A DNA stretch of 64,000 bases from Dermacentor variabilis (GCF_050947875.1 NC_134569.1:203788127-203852126); one strand, 5' to 3'. Counted from the first letter of the stretch, positions 1 through 11,008 are shown. Translations and numbers: made by a program. Notes: a model not told the origin generated them from the letters alone.

Positions 1-200
1 CAACTAGGCCCCGAGCAGACGCCGTCGAAATCAATGACCTCACGACGAGCTGGTGCGACAACCTGAAGGCGGCGTCGCCACCTGCCTGTGGATTTCTGCG
101 TCTTTTAAGGCTCTAACCAAGCGGCTTTTCACGGTAGTCGTGGCTTTTCAGGTATCGTTGAAAAGTGCCTCTTTTAAACTGGTGAGAAAGAACGCTTTCA
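1..200. repeat. Fragment of a dispersed repeat also seen near 32.6 kb
   Basis: A block with a GACCTCACGACGAGCTGGTGCGACAACCT-type head followed by GGCGGCGTCGCCACC resembles the block at about 32610-32785, which has the same order of short matches and then a similar T-rich tail. The copy at 32.6 kb ends in CATCCCTTTAAG, an end typical of the TTTAAAGGGA-type MITE seen at 13226-13730. This is therefore probably a decayed MITE fragment truncated by the window edge. No coding sequence is credible here. Confidence 0.3.
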
Positions 201-623
201 ACTTTCGCCGACAGAAACAGAGGCTCGGGCCGTGATTTCCCACTATTCATTCCATTCTACGTTGTTTAGCGAGCAGGTTGCGCAAACTGGCTCGGCCCGG
301 CAATATAACGGTGGCGCATAGAGTTGCCGAGGCAACGACAAGGAGTTCTGAGGCAAATAAAACACGCAGTTAAGAGAACGCACGGCCCCTGATCGGGATC
401 AAGTAACCTTGGTATTCCTTTCAGCCCTTCGTCACCAGTCACTGCACCTACGTATTAACCGGCGTCGACCTGCCGTGAGCGGTGTGAGATAATAAAAGTA
501 ATAAAGAAAGTAAGAGGATCGAGCGCAAGGAAAGCTTACATTACGCCGGTTCTTGTCACGTGCGCGCGAGTAACCTAATGCATACACGAAGAGAGAAGGA
601 AGCATGTCGAAACCGCGTTCCCG

Positions 624-657
<34 letters not shown>

Positions 658-1380
658 AGGAGGAAGCGCAAGTAGTCGCGGGCACCTGCGTCCGCCGAGC
701 AACAAAGCTCAGCCCCACGGTACACGTGATAAAAAGATCAGTGTTTGTTTACAGTGGACCGCACTTTCATTTTTGGTTCTGTGGGTAAAGCACTGCGCAG
801 AAGGTCGGAGGAGCCTGCCTACGCCATAGGGCTTCGTGGGTTAATTCCGTACGACGAGTTCGATTGCTTGTCCAGGCACAGACGGAGCAAGCTTTACACA
901 CCGCCTAGGTTAGACCTCCTCTGACAAGTTCCGAGGTCCGTTGAGACGGGAGAAAGAGGACGAGAGTGAATCAAGGCTATCCGCTTACCGTTCGCGTCCT
1001 GGGAAGGAAAGCAGAGCGTCGACGATGCATGAAAAGAAACCGCGGTTTATCGCGACTCGCGCATACGCGAGCAGGTATCACCGTATCGCCGCTACAGCAG
1101 CGGAATGCGACTCGCTGCCGCAAGCGACAATGCGTTCTTACTGCCAGCGTCATAGCGACATTTATCAGTGAACACCCGGTAATGTATAACTGCGATATTG
1201 ATAACACATCTATAGCAGCATATGTCGCTACTTAAAATTCGCTTATCAATAGCTCCACCAATAACGACGAAGTTACATCGGTGCTCCATTGTCACTGTCG
1301 AGAAGCACTCGTTCTCAAAACACTGCAGCAAGATTTCATCACGTGCGTGCGATGACACGTGGCACATTACGCTTCGCAGC
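201..1380. other. Noncoding stretch, no gene seen
   Basis: I see no recognisable protein motif or RNA gene. The one definite structure is the AG microsatellite with a G run at 622-658. Short open frames here overlap on both strands and show no domain. Confidence 0.5.
622..658. repeat. (AG)n microsatellite with adjoining G run
   Basis: About 13 uninterrupted GA dinucleotides are followed directly by a run of nine or ten G. Simple repeat, directly visible. Confidence 0.95.
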
Positions 1381-1387
1381 CTACGTC

Positions 1388-1640
1388 CTCACACTCTTAG
1401 AAAAATTTACACCCTTTGGGGCGTATCTTGTGCCACAACGATAATCGTCATCTGTCTTGCCCGGTACTTCCCAGTCACGAACGGCACGCGCGTTATCAGT
1501 GTGACGCAGCATTCTCGACAGGAAAGTAGCGAGCGCCGAGTTTTCAAGAAAGGAAACGCAAGCTAGGCAGATGACGATTATTGTTGTGGGACAAATATGC
1601 ACCCCAAAGGGTGCAACCTTTTTAAGAGTGCAGAACAGTT
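1388..1640. mobile_element. MITE copy 1 (long terminal inverted repeats)
   Basis: The left end (CACTCTTAG, then ACACCCTTTGGGGCGTAT, then CGATAATCGTCATCTG, from 1390) is mirrored at the right end (CAGATGACGATTATTG, then ATGCACCCCAAAGGGTGCAA, then AAGAGTG, to about 1640). The inverted repeats are about 60 bp and the interior about 120 bp. There is no coding capacity, as expected for a non-autonomous DNA transposon. The superfamily cannot be set because no clean target duplication is visible. Confidence 0.7.
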
Positions 1641-1890
1641 GCACCCTTTGGGGTGTATGTTTGCCACACAACGATAATCGTCATCTGTCGTGCCCGCGTT
1701 TCCTTTCTTTAACGCTACGATCCCGGCACTTCGAATTCGCGAACGGCATGCGTGTTATCAGCATGACAGAGCATTCTCGACAGGAAAGTAACGAGCGCGG
1801 CGTTTTCAAGAAAGGAAACGCAAGCAAGACAAGTGACTATTGATGTGTGGCAGATATACACCCCAAACGGTGCAACTGTTTTTAGAGTGT
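1634..1890. mobile_element. MITE copy 2, directly abutting copy 1
   Basis: This is a second copy of the same element in the same orientation, beginning with AGAGTGCAGAACAGTTGCACCCTTTGG and ending with ATACACCCCAAACGGTGCAACTGTTTTTAGAGTG-like sequence in shortened form. The interior shares TTATCAG, GCATTCTCGACAGGAAAGTA and TTTTCAAGAAAGGAAACGCAAG with copy 1, but an extra 15-20 bp near 1700-1725 makes it slightly longer. The two copies share a boundary of only a few bases. Confidence 0.65.
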
Positions 1891-2715
1891 ACAGAGCGAA
1901 GCCACACGTGGTGGGCATTGTGAAACATTATTCATTGTGCGAGTCATAGCACTTCAGTTTCGAGAAGCTATACCTTCACTTTAGTAACTGCTTGCCTATT
2001 TAGAAAGAAAAGGGAAATGGGAGTACACGTAGATATCGCCCGCTCTCCGTCGTTACCCCCCCCTCTCGCGCTCCCCACAAAAACAGAGGAGAAATTGCCT
2101 AGTGGCGTTAAACGACGTTCGGTCCCAGGCCTTTCCACGAGAAAGAAAAAAAACTAGATATACATTAGCCCCATTCTTCCAAGTCGTGCAAATGTACTAC
2201 ATGTGGCACGTCGAACCCACTGAAAACAAATCCGTCTTCGGAGAAGCGGCTAATGTAAAACGCGTTACAAAGTAGGTGGAACAGCCGATTTTATAACTAT
2301 GAAGCCTGTATTGCGTAAAACAGCGCCCAAAGTAGTGTCGAGGGATGAAAACGTTCCCACACTCGATGAAAAATACACCGTTATCTCAACAATAATGTGA
2401 GGGAACGAGAGAGCATTCCCGCTACAGCATTGCCACCATAGACCCAACTTCCCGATGCCATCAGAACTTTCTGGGAGCAGCAGCTGACCGATATACAACG
2501 GTCACCTAATGAGGAATGGAGCATGTCGAGGCGATGGATACCATCCTGTGAAGTGCCGCTTTATGGGTGGCACATCGCAGGCACGTTTACGTCATGTAGT
2601 TCATTCTTTCATTCATTCATTCAGCGCTTTTTATCTGTCTCGTTCTTAAACGCTGTCTTGCGCAACGCAATGTCACCAACTCGCTCCCAGCTTACTGTTC
2701 TGGTAAATATCTGCA

Positions 2716-2860
2716 GATAGGAGGAGGAGTAGATTTTAATGGAGAGAAAGGAGGAGAGGTCGGCCTGGAGAGCGTGTCTCTAGCCTGCTACTCCTCACTG
2801 GGGAAAGGGGAAGTGGGAAATACAGGGAAAGGTAGGTGGCGGGTGATTATGTTATGGTAC
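2716..2860. repeat. Probable interspersed repeat (purine-rich head, TTTAATGGAGAGAAAGG motif)
   Basis: GGAGGAGGAGTAGATTTTAATGG leads into GGTCGGCCTGGAGAGCG and CTACTCCTCACTGGGGAAAGG. I recognise this order of motifs as a common interspersed sequence of tick genomes, often at ends of retroposons, but cannot name the family. A partly similar pyrimidine-rich counterpart may lie near 32820-32960. No reading frame is supported. Confidence 0.35.
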
Positions 2861-3785
2861 AAGGAGATACTATATACACGTTGTCCAATATGCGGATGCG
2901 CACTGTAGACGCAATACACGTAAGAGTAATCTTGTCCATACAAAAAGTAATCTTTCAGAGACTCGACGAGAATATTGAAGAAAAGGGTATTACACAAAAG
3001 GCGCGAAGACAGATGCACATAGAACTAGAGGAAGAAGCATGAGATGATTGTGCGCTTACTTCATATCTCCGTACTTTCGCACCAACGTTTTGCCTTCGAG
3101 CATGACTCAACAAGACCGCGAGGAATTTCCGCCAAAAAATATGAACAAGTTTTCACCTAATAGAGCTGTTAATAGATGCTGACATGTGGAATATTTCCTG
3201 CGGTGCAATATACAGATGTTCGCTCTACGTTTAGCATACTCAACAACTGCATGGCTTGCGCTAGGTGATTACAGTTGTTTGGCACTTCTAAATTCTGCTT
3301 TAGGCATGATAAATATAACGTATAACCTACAGTAGCGTTGACGAAAGTCGGACGGGGAATTCTCTAACTTCTGGATAGTTCAGCAGTACCATTATTAATT
3401 GCAGTAATACTGATACTTCAGCAAGTTAATGTTGATGTAATGTCATGAAAAAGACGGCGACACGAAAACACGTGAAATGTGCACCACAAGGGCGAACTTT
3501 CAACTAGGTTTATTCTGAAAACGGCAAACACATATGTTCAATACCCAGCCACTAGCGTCTAGTTCTTCATGCTGATAACCATTAACATGTGGCTTGCTGC
3601 GCATGAAAGTGCTAGTAAATATCAATGTTTAAACACGTCGTTCAAGGAAGTCAAATTTGCTTTGCGATAAATCATTTGATCGTGTTCTAACCCACAATCT
3701 ACCTCGCTTATTTATGGAAAATGTGTAGACTACTTCGCGCATTAACCTGCGCTTCTCTCGTTTCAAGGACGCTATGCGCTCTCGA
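2861..3785. other. Noncoding stretch, no gene seen
   Basis: AT-rich sequence with no domain, RNA gene or clear repeat boundary. The first part may be tail sequence of the preceding repeat. Confidence 0.4.
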
Positions 3786-4012
3786 TCTTGGGTAATCCAG
3801 CACCACAAGCACCTTCTTCTCATCCGGTCTGCACTGCCCAGGGGAGACGATGTGGCCTGAAAACTTGAGGGACTTACGGTGGACCTGTATTTTATCTGGA
3901 TTAATCGTAAGCCCAGCACCCTCAATGCGTTGCAGCACTTCCCTTACATGCTCAACATGGTTCTCCAGTGTCTCTGAGTAGAGAAGAACATCATCTAAAC
4001 GCCATAGCAAAT
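3786..4012 (-). pseudogene. Ty3/gypsy reverse transcriptase fragment
   Basis: Read on the minus strand, the segment encodes the end of the RT palm and the thumb. A LDDVLLYS motif (the YxDD active site with Y replaced by R-L context) is followed by ENHVEHVREVLQRIEGAGL, then NPDKIQ and a FSGHIVSPGQCRPDEKK motif. This is the standard order in gypsy pol. Upstream palm sequence is cut off by the inverted-repeat element starting at 4013, and downstream sequence decays after about 3790. It cannot belong to the same copy as the pol remnant at 6365-8624 in simple order, because on the minus strand RT would have to lie at higher coordinates than integrase. Confidence 0.75.
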
Positions 4013-4560
4013 GTTGAATTCCAATGGCGGAGTCGGAGCAACTTTTTCTGCTCGTTTCGGAGCAAGTTTGTTCCAATGGCAGAGTGAGGGCGGGAGTAAG
4101 GTGTTCCAATGAGAGAGTCGGAGGGGATTCAGAGCGGGAGTCACTCCGTGGAGCAGAAAAAGATGCTCCGCCAAATTCGGCGGAGTGGACCGGAACTCTG
4201 CGTGGCGTATTTCCTTTACCACGTTTGTCTGCTGGGAGGCGCCACCGGTCATGACTCGCGAGGAAGCAAAAGCTGCTGCACGCTTGGCGAGATATCCATT
4301 CCGCACTTTTAAATAAACAACAGGTGAACGGCGCTGAAGAGACAAGTGACCAGTGCGGCGGTGCTGGGAGCAAACAGCGGAAGGAAATGACAACACGCAA
4401 GGTATCCTGGGTAACTCTGTGATAGAACTTCCGCTTCCGCCTTGCTCCGGCGGCGCAGGTTGTGTTCTACTCGCGGATTTGGAGGCGTTGCTCTGCGCCA
4501 GAGTCGAGTGCTCGCTCGCGGGGTCCGTCGGCTGCTCCGACTCCGCCATTGGAATTCAAC
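4013..4560. mobile_element. MITE with about 28-bp terminal inverted repeats
   Basis: Left end 4013-4042 begins GTTGAATTCCAATGGCGGAG. The right end 4531-4560 is its reverse complement, with about 28 of 30 positions matching. Inside the left half the motif TTCCAATGGCGGAGTCGGAGCA recurs in degenerate form (near 4070 and 4110), so part of the TIR has been tandemly copied. It interrupts the gypsy RT frame at 4012. No target duplication is evident, so exact outer ends are uncertain. No transposase is encoded; it would need an autonomous partner. Confidence 0.7.
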
Positions 4561-4865
4561 AAAAGTGGTGATTGATTCCCAGACACATATTATTGCGACA
4601 ACAATTATATGGATACTCTAGGCGCATTTCTGCCGTCGCCGTGAGGTTCCGTATGAGTGAAAGCGTGTGAGAGTGAGCCGGCGAACGCGGTTCCATCTCG
4701 CGTGCGCGAGCGACGAACGCGGCCCGAATGCGTGCCCTCCCCTGTGGCACGCGAAGCAATGGGGGTCAGGCGAGGGAGGAGGGGCGTTCTTCTCCGGCGG
4801 CTACCAGCGTGTCTCGACAATGCACCTACAGTTAAGTTCAGGCATTCCTGCCGGATAGCACCGCC
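4561..4865. other. GC-rich noncoding stretch
   Basis: Overlapping short open frames occur on both strands but show no family motif. Nothing is assignable. Confidence 0.4.
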
Positions 4866-4869
4866 GCGA

Positions 4870-6110
4870 TCGGTTTCGGCTCAGTCCGATCATACATCAT
4901 CAAGGTTCCGAACAAGGGCACCCCACAGGGCTCCACGATATTCCCGCTACTGTTCAACGTAGCTTTGGTTGGTCTTGCGCATGAACTCCAGTGCATCGAT
5001 GACATCCATCACGAAATTTACGCGAATCGTGGCACCATCTGGGCCATACGAGGGTGCCTTTGAGAAAAAGAACATAATCTGCAGCAAGCAGCCACCTGCA
5101 TCGAACAGTCCGTACAGGCACGTGGTCTGCCCTGTGCAAGCGAGAAGTTTGAGCTCCTACGAATCTACCAACACAAGCCCCCCAATCGGCGCAGAAGGAC
5201 CCAGGCTACCGCCTCCATATCGTTATCGCCGGCCAAAAAATCCCAGAGAGAACCGTCATCCCTATATTGGGAATGTGGATCCAGTCAAATCGCCATGTAA
5301 ACCCTACCCTTACAGTCCTCCGCATTACCACATTGCACGTGGCCCGAATGATATTCAGGGTCGCCACTCGTCACCACGGTATATATGTGCGAGGAGGATA
5401 CCCTGAAAATCATACGCAGCCTCCTGGTTAATGGGGTGACATACAGTTTGCCCTATCAACGACTTACAAAAGGTGAACAGGGCCAAGTTGATGCCATGCT
5501 CCGGAAGGCCTATAAGACGGCTCTCAAGCTACCCCCGGGTACTCCCACGAGCAAGCTTCTCGCATTGGCTCCGCAGAACACCAACGGGCCGCGCCCTGCA
5601 TCGACGCCTCGGCTATACTGGTGGGCTCCATGAAGCAGCTAGCCGCGAGTCCATTTCAGACCTCCGTCGCGCCACCTATAAGGTCACCCCCATACCCCGC
5701 AATATGGACCCCCGAATGCATCAGGGCCGGCGGGAAGCCCGAGTGGAAGCCCTCAAACGAAAGTACGGGCAGAAAAACACCACATAATATGTTGACGCCG
5801 CCAGCTACGACCTCACAAACTCCAGGGCAGTAACCACAGTTCTGGACAACACACTCCAAGAACTTACCAGCGCCTCCATACGCTCGCTGCCACAACATTA
5901 CTGAGGCCGAAGAAACAGCCATTGCTTTCGCCCCTGCCCACGGCTACAGGCATAGACGATCGCTTACTACAGTTCTGACGGACTCCCAGGCGGCTCGCCG
6001 CAACTAACTGCGAGGGCGCATCAGCCAACCTGGCCACAGTATCATCCTGAGTGCGACAGACACTGGCGAGCATCCTAGTACACGCACACCCCCGATTAAG
6101 CATCGGATCA
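4870..6110 (+). pseudogene. I-group LINE remnant (RT end, linker, RNase H start)
   Basis: The segment is readable only by changing frame. RT motifs appear first: a NKGTPQGS block near 4908 followed by PLLFNVALVGLAHEL, then a YANR tetrad where an active enzyme has YADD (about 5018-5030), so the catalytic aspartates are lost. Later come SLLVNGVTYSLPYQ with KAYKTALKLPPGTPTSKLL (5400-5570), an ARVEALKRKYG linker (about 5730-5775), and LTDSQAARRN of the RNase H domain (about 5975-6005). Motif order and wording match the better preserved copy at 21380-24560, so both belong to one family. The 5' part and C-terminus are missing. Confidence 0.75.
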
Positions 6111-6776
6111 TATTGTAACGTAGACTGAAGCCGGAGTCTTACAAAGTAGACGCATCTCTTTAATGGCGGGCCAGAAGAAGAGCGTGCAGCCTGCACGATT
6201 TATCGTCTTTCATGGCGCCGACCTTTGCGCGCGCCATCCCGCGGTGCGGGAGCCTCACATCATTGTGTCAACTGCCCCGCATGCGAAAAGCGACCGCATC
6301 GGTCGCGTAAAAAAGTTCTTTCAGCGACTACAAGAAATGGAGCTCCTCAAGTGCATCTCGGCGTTCATGTACGCGCATAGTAGGGTTTCATGCGCACGAC
6401 ATGAACAACTTCCGCGCGAGGGCGACGACGGAGCGAACCGGGATCCGAAATGCAGGGGACGATTTCGTAGGTCACGTCACTGAGGCGGAGTGTAACCATG
6501 TAGGGACCAAAATACCGCCGAGCAACTTTTCCGAGAGTCCACGGCGACGGATGGGCTTCCAGACCCACACGCAGGCGCCGGTATTGTAAAGGACGTCACA
6601 CGTACTGCACTTATCTCTTCTTTTCTCATTCCAAAATCACTTCCTACTACCGACTCTGCTTTTGTCGAAGGGTTTCGGTATGCTGCTGACTCCAGATACG
6701 ATGCCGAGCAAGCTGGCGTGCTTCTTCACCACTTTATACGAACTCTTCCACGGATTCGCTGGTGTTACGGTTGGCA

Positions 6777-7600
6777 TGTAACACCCAGGAAAGAAAGGAT
6801 GCTCGAAGGACCCTGCTCAACCGGAACGGAGAATGGATTCCTAATTTGCTGTCGTTGTCTCGAGTGGTTACCGGTCTGGCAGGTGCACCGCAGTACTTAC
6901 AGGCCCCTTCGTGTGTGTGCATGCCTACGTGAAACGAAGAATGGACTTCTAGTTTGCTATGGTTATCTCGAGTGGGTGCCGGTCGGGCGGACGCCCCGCA
7001 GTGTTCAGAGGCTCCTTTGTGTGTGTGATGGAGAACCCTTTTCACAAATTGTGCGACTCAATAAGGACCCCTTCCACGAACTGTCAACACTTTCCGAGAA
7101 CCAACGTCGCCTAGAAGAAAGGCCCACCGAAAGTGGAACCTGCTGCAAATCCACGACGAGGACCTAAAACGCCACCTGCTGACTGCCACCTGCCGTGGCG
7201 AGCAAGTGAAACATCGCCTAGCAAATTGGGAGCAGCCGAAAAGCAACGATGGGGATGAAATGCGGATCACGTGACGTGAGCAAAATCCCGCCTGCAATTT
7301 TAGTGATCCTATTTAAAGGGGCTCCGCAATGTACCCTTACCCACTGCATTCTCTTCCTCTCATCTTTCACCAACCATTGAATAAATGGTGCAAGTTTTGC
7401 ACTAGAAATCGTCTCATGCTTGCCTGGTCGCCATGGTCTACCAGACGCCTGCAGCCCGCCGACAACGCCAGGCTACCCAATAGTAACGTCGGTCGAGCTT
7501 CGATAAACAGACGTATGCAAGAACTGATCGACAGCGGTGGGGCACGCTACCCTAGAGGACGCAACAACTGATGGCAGCATTGGGATACGCTACCCTGGAC
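6777..7600 (+). mobile_element. Possible LTR plus primer-binding region inserted in gypsy integrase
   Basis: The insert splits the minus-strand integrase. It carries a TATTTAAA box (about 7311), an AATAAA signal (7380-7385) about 70 bp later, and then a 44-bp tandem duplication (CTGATCGACAGCGGTGGGG and CTGATGGCAGCATTGGGAT, each followed by CGCTACCC). That arrangement resembles the end of an LTR and the start of an internal region of a plus-strand gypsy-like element. Within it, two diverged copies of about 115 bp occur (6822-6932 and 6935-7027). Both boundaries are uncertain, and no target duplication was found. Confidence 0.35.
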
Positions 7601-7699
7601 AACGCAACACTGGTCGGGCCATTATCAGCCAGAGGTAGTATGGCGTCAAGTGTTGACGTGACGTGGCGCCCGTATACAAGTTCGAACGGCGTCAACTGT

Positions 7700-7726
7700 G
7701 TAGTCTCCTGTATAGCAGGAGACTAC
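7700..7726. repeat. Perfect 11-bp stem hairpin
   Basis: GTAGTCTCCTG (7700-7710) is followed by TATAG and then the exact reverse complement CAGGAGACTAC (7716-7726). It lies at the edge of the integrase break and may be a scar of the insertion or the remaining core of a small foldback element. No U-tract follows on either strand. Confidence 0.7.
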
Positions 7727-8642
7727 AAAGTTTATATACGCGACGGTCACATAGGGTAAAATCTTGTCCCCCGTCTTGTGCTCTAGGTCGACATACATGG
7801 AGAGCCTATCAGCCAGCGTTCTGTTCAGACGTTCCGTTAATGCATTGGTTTGAGAGTGATACGCAGTGCTCTTGCGGTGAGAGCTATGCGTCAGCTGGAA
7901 AGCGTCCTGCATAAGTTGGGCTGTAAAGGCTGTACCTCTGTCGGTGATGAGAACAGATGGTGCACCATGTCGTAGGACGATGTGGCGTACAAAGTACTTG
8001 GTCGCTTCATACAAGTTGCCTTGCGGAACAGCTTCGGTTTCGGCGCACCAGGTTAAGTAGTCAGTAGCGACGACTACTCATCTGTGCGCGAAGACGTCAC
8101 TAGGAATGGCCAGGGTAGATCCATTCCTATTCGTTTTAACGGTGCTTGACGAGGGTCCACAGGGTGAAGAAAGCCAGCTTGTTTAACTGGTGGTTTTTTG
8201 CGGCGCTCACAATCGCGGCAGGTCTTCACGTACCGTCGCACAGAAGAAAAAAGCCGGGGCCAGTAATACTTCTGTCGTGTCCTTCCTAATGTCTTAGCGA
8301 ATCCGAGGTGTCCCGTGCATGGCTCATCATGGCAGGCCCACAAAATGTCTTGCCGCAGCGCCGACGGCACGACAAGGAGGTACGTATTTGGACCGATTCC
8401 GCAGTTTTTCCTCTAAAGACGTTGTCGTGCAAATAGTACGATGATATGCCGCGCACACGCGAGCGGGGTAAAACACCTTCAACTCCTTGAAGTTGCTCGA
8501 TCAGCGGCAGCAGCTCAGGGTCAGCGAACTGGTACTCAGCCATCTCTATGACGTCGATAACGCCGACAAATGGCAAGTCATGATCAGGGTCCGATGACGT
8601 CGTAGGGAGTGGTGCGCGTGACAAACAGCGTCGCTGTGCTTA

Positions 8643-8850
8643 CACTCTAAGAAAAAAGAGAGTAAAAAGTGAGTCACGGCAACTTGACTCTCTTTTTTCC
8701 TACGAAGACCCATTTTCGCGCGGGTAGAGTCACAAAACAAGAGTCAACATTTGTGTATGGGTCGTTTGACTCTTAATAGCACGCGAAGAGTCGTCGTGGA
8801 AGATCCCGACTCCTCTGATATTCGAGATGAGTCTGGCGAGAGAAAGATTA
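8643..8850. mobile_element. GACTC-rich MITE fragment
   Basis: It starts with ACACTCTAAGAAAAAAGAGAGT and contains repeated GAGTC/GACTC words, with AAGAAAAAAGAGAGT (8647-8661) mirrored by ACTCTCTTTTTTCCT (8686-8701). The end resembles the right end of the element at 19517-19877 read in reverse, so it is probably a diverged or truncated member of that family. The right boundary is not clear. Confidence 0.4.
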
Positions 8851-9189
8851 AAATGCAGGAGAAGAAATACCAGATAACGTCTTCTGTTTGCGGCGGGCCC
8901 TCGGGTTCCTGTCCTGGTTGTAATGCGGTGTATCATTCTTTCATCCTTGTCATGTTCTGCAATTACATCGAACTCCAAATATCGATTTTCCTTGAACATG
9001 TTTGTTAATATCTCACACGCTTAAGTGATAGCTGGCTTCTATACAAAGGAAGACCCGGATTTGTCACACTGGATTCTGACTATAAGTAAATCTAAAAAAA
9101 AGCATTGGCTACTAAAGAGAGCACTGCAACGAGATAAGTTCAGTAGGCGCACTCAACAGTGTCGATTGCAAATGTAATTGCGCTACGTA

Positions 9190-9425
9190 AAATTAAATTT
9201 TGAGGATTTAGGTTCCAAAATCAAGATCTTGTTATGATGCGCACGGTAATGGAAAACTGCACATTTATTTTCAGCAGCTCGGGTTATTTAATGTGCACGG
9301 AATACACAGTATACGCGCGTTTTCGCATTCTGCCCCCATTGGAATGCGACTGCTGCGGCTTGATTGGACCCGTGACCTCGAGCTCAGCAGCGCAACACCA
9401 AAGCCACTGGGCACCGCAGTGCGTT
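9190..9425 (-). mobile_element. Diverged Ruka-type SINE
   Basis: Aligned by eye with the good copy at 26801-27039, the segment keeps the same order of landmarks: GGTTCCAAAATCA, TTATGATGCGCACG, AATGTGCACGGAATACACAG, TTTTCGCATTCTGCCCCCAT, GAATGCGACTGC, and a tRNA-like head in reverse (GACCTCGAGCTCAGCAG, CACCAAAGCCACTGGGCACC). Many substitutions make it an older insertion. The internal RNA polymerase III boxes are degraded. No target duplication was recognised. Confidence 0.75.
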
Positions 9426-9609
9426 GCGTCCCGCGACCAGAAACAACCATTAGCGTACGCAGCGCTGCTTTTGAACCCCCTAGAAATGTAAAAACAAAAA
9501 TGTAGCAGTTTTCCCCCAATGCTGCGTGAACCACTGCACGAACAACTGCACGAACCAAGCTTCGTAGTTTCATCGCATGAATAAAGTGCAGTAAACAATC
9601 GCTTACTCC

Positions 9610-9830
9610 GTAAATTTGCAAGCACGGGGTCACGCGCGCACGTGCAAACATGAACAGATCTCACTCAATGACCGCGACCACTCGCTGTCACAGAGTCGGC
9701 GTGATGAAGGGCGCGAACAGAGCGGACAGAACGCCTCTGCTGCCTCGTCCTTCAAAGCGTCTCCGAAACTTGAAATGGCACTATAAAAGCGCCCCCCTCT
9801 CCCCCCCCCCCCCCCGCTTTGCACCCATCG
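9610..9830. repeat. Repeat block with TATA box, related to about 33620-33885
   Basis: GTCACGCGCGCACGTGCAAACA, then TGAGCGCGGTCGCTCGCTGTC-like words (here ATGACCGCGACCACTCGCTGTC) are shared with 33635-33700. Both copies lead after 100-200 bp into a TATAAAA box (9782-9788 here, 33876-33882 there). A C-rich run (9792-9815) follows here. Either it is a repeat carrying its own promoter-like end or it is coincidental. No gene start is convincing. Confidence 0.35.
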
Positions 9831-10734
9831 GAAATTATCGCCAAGACAGAGCGAGAGTGGCGCCAGACCGGGCTAGAGCAACGGCCAGAGGAGGAGCGTG
9901 CTAAACCAGCGCCTCCTTTCCCCGGCTTGCGCGCGTTTTAGCACGTGGCCACCTATAGATACTTGGACACCCATCCAGGCACTATACGTCTCGGCTCACC
10001 TTCGTACACTTCCTTTAATGCGCACAGCCAACGGCGCAGGATGGGATCTTATCGCACTTGACTATATACTTAAGCTCACGGCAACACCGACAGATATATT
10101 TCGGCGGTTGTGTCCATATAATTGCTATTGGAAAATTCGCAATAAACAGAAAATTTTACTAAGGAGCAACCACGCTGCTTCTCCATGTCGTGATAGAGCG
10201 GTGAACTATAGTTCTAGAAAATGTGTTGCTAAATCTCAGCTAAATGACTACGCTCGCATTTGGTGACAGCGGCACACAGTCGCAAGAACTTGTGGAGGAA
10301 ATACCGGAGTTCTGGCAGCTTCAGGTGCACTAGATCATTCAGTAACATGGGCGGCTTTGTAGTTCTACCTTATGTCAGAGCAAACTGCACTCGACAGAAA
10401 TCAAGGGCAGCCGCACCGTTATAGCTAAGCAAATTAAGGACAATAACGCCGCGTCTTCACACTTCGAGCACACTCCGACAGCGCAACGATAGATATTTCA
10501 AACGCAACCACACTCGGACGAGCAAATTTTGCTTCTGCCAAGTGAACGTAGCGGGTATTTCAAGACGCGTGTTAAATTCATGGCTGTTTCATTCGTGAAC
10601 ATTACTTAAGTGACGTAAAATTATCAGTGAGCAAAACAGTTTTTATCTCAACGTGAGGAAACAAAACCGAAACTAGCGCAACTGTTTTGCTCAGTTGTGC
10701 AAATACAAAATGATCCAAAGCCGAAGCCGTCAAT
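9831..10734. other. Noncoding stretch upstream of the candidate gene
   Basis: No recognisable domain or repeat boundary. It precedes the CpG-rich leader at 10735 and may contain promoter sequence, but no specific element can be assigned. Confidence 0.4.
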
Positions 10735-11008
10735 AGCATGACGCCATTTTACAGTTGCGCTGCATCACGCGCGAGTACGTTGTCGTTGAGTGGTTCTGAA
10801 ATCGCTGTGTTAGGAGCGACTGCAACCAGGCGTTGCGGCAAGTTACGGTGGGAGCTTCTGTCCGTGCTGTGTGATTGCGACGAGGGGGACCGCCGCCAGC
10901 AGCAGCGTGTCGCCGATGTCGTCTTTGCCGACATCGAGCAAGTGCAGCTCGCCGGACCGTCACAAGCGCCCGAAGTGCTGCGGTTTGCACTGCATCTTTC
11001 ATTGTGGT
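10735..11008 (+). promoter_or_regulatory. CpG-rich leader/promoter-proximal region of candidate gene
   Basis: This stretch is far richer in CpG than the AT-rich DNA that follows from 11.2 kb, as is usual around a first exon. The frame of the proposed first exon is open upstream, and an in-frame ATG at 10916 could extend the protein by 31 residues. There is no TATA box at a useful distance. Assignment rests on position and composition only. Confidence 0.4.

Larger units (their letters stand above)
6365..8624 (-). pseudogene. Ty3/gypsy pol remnant: H2C2 finger, integrase, GPY/F end
   Basis: From high to low coordinates on the minus strand this reads as follows. A pre-integrase spacer (8624-8380) comes first. 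Next is an H2C2 zinc finger (HDEPCTGHLG, then YYWPRLF, then CRDCERRK; 8370-8200) and the integrase start (GMDL, about 8120). The integrase core has ITDRGTAF and TERLNRTLADRLSMY (8010-7790). After a gap of about 1.1 kb comes a GPY/F module (RRYFGPYMVTLRLSDVTYE, 6520-6450) ending near 6365. Several stops and frame changes are present. The gap 6590-7740 holds foreign sequence (see the LTR-like insert). The remnant is inactive, and its LTRs are not identified. Confidence 0.75.
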
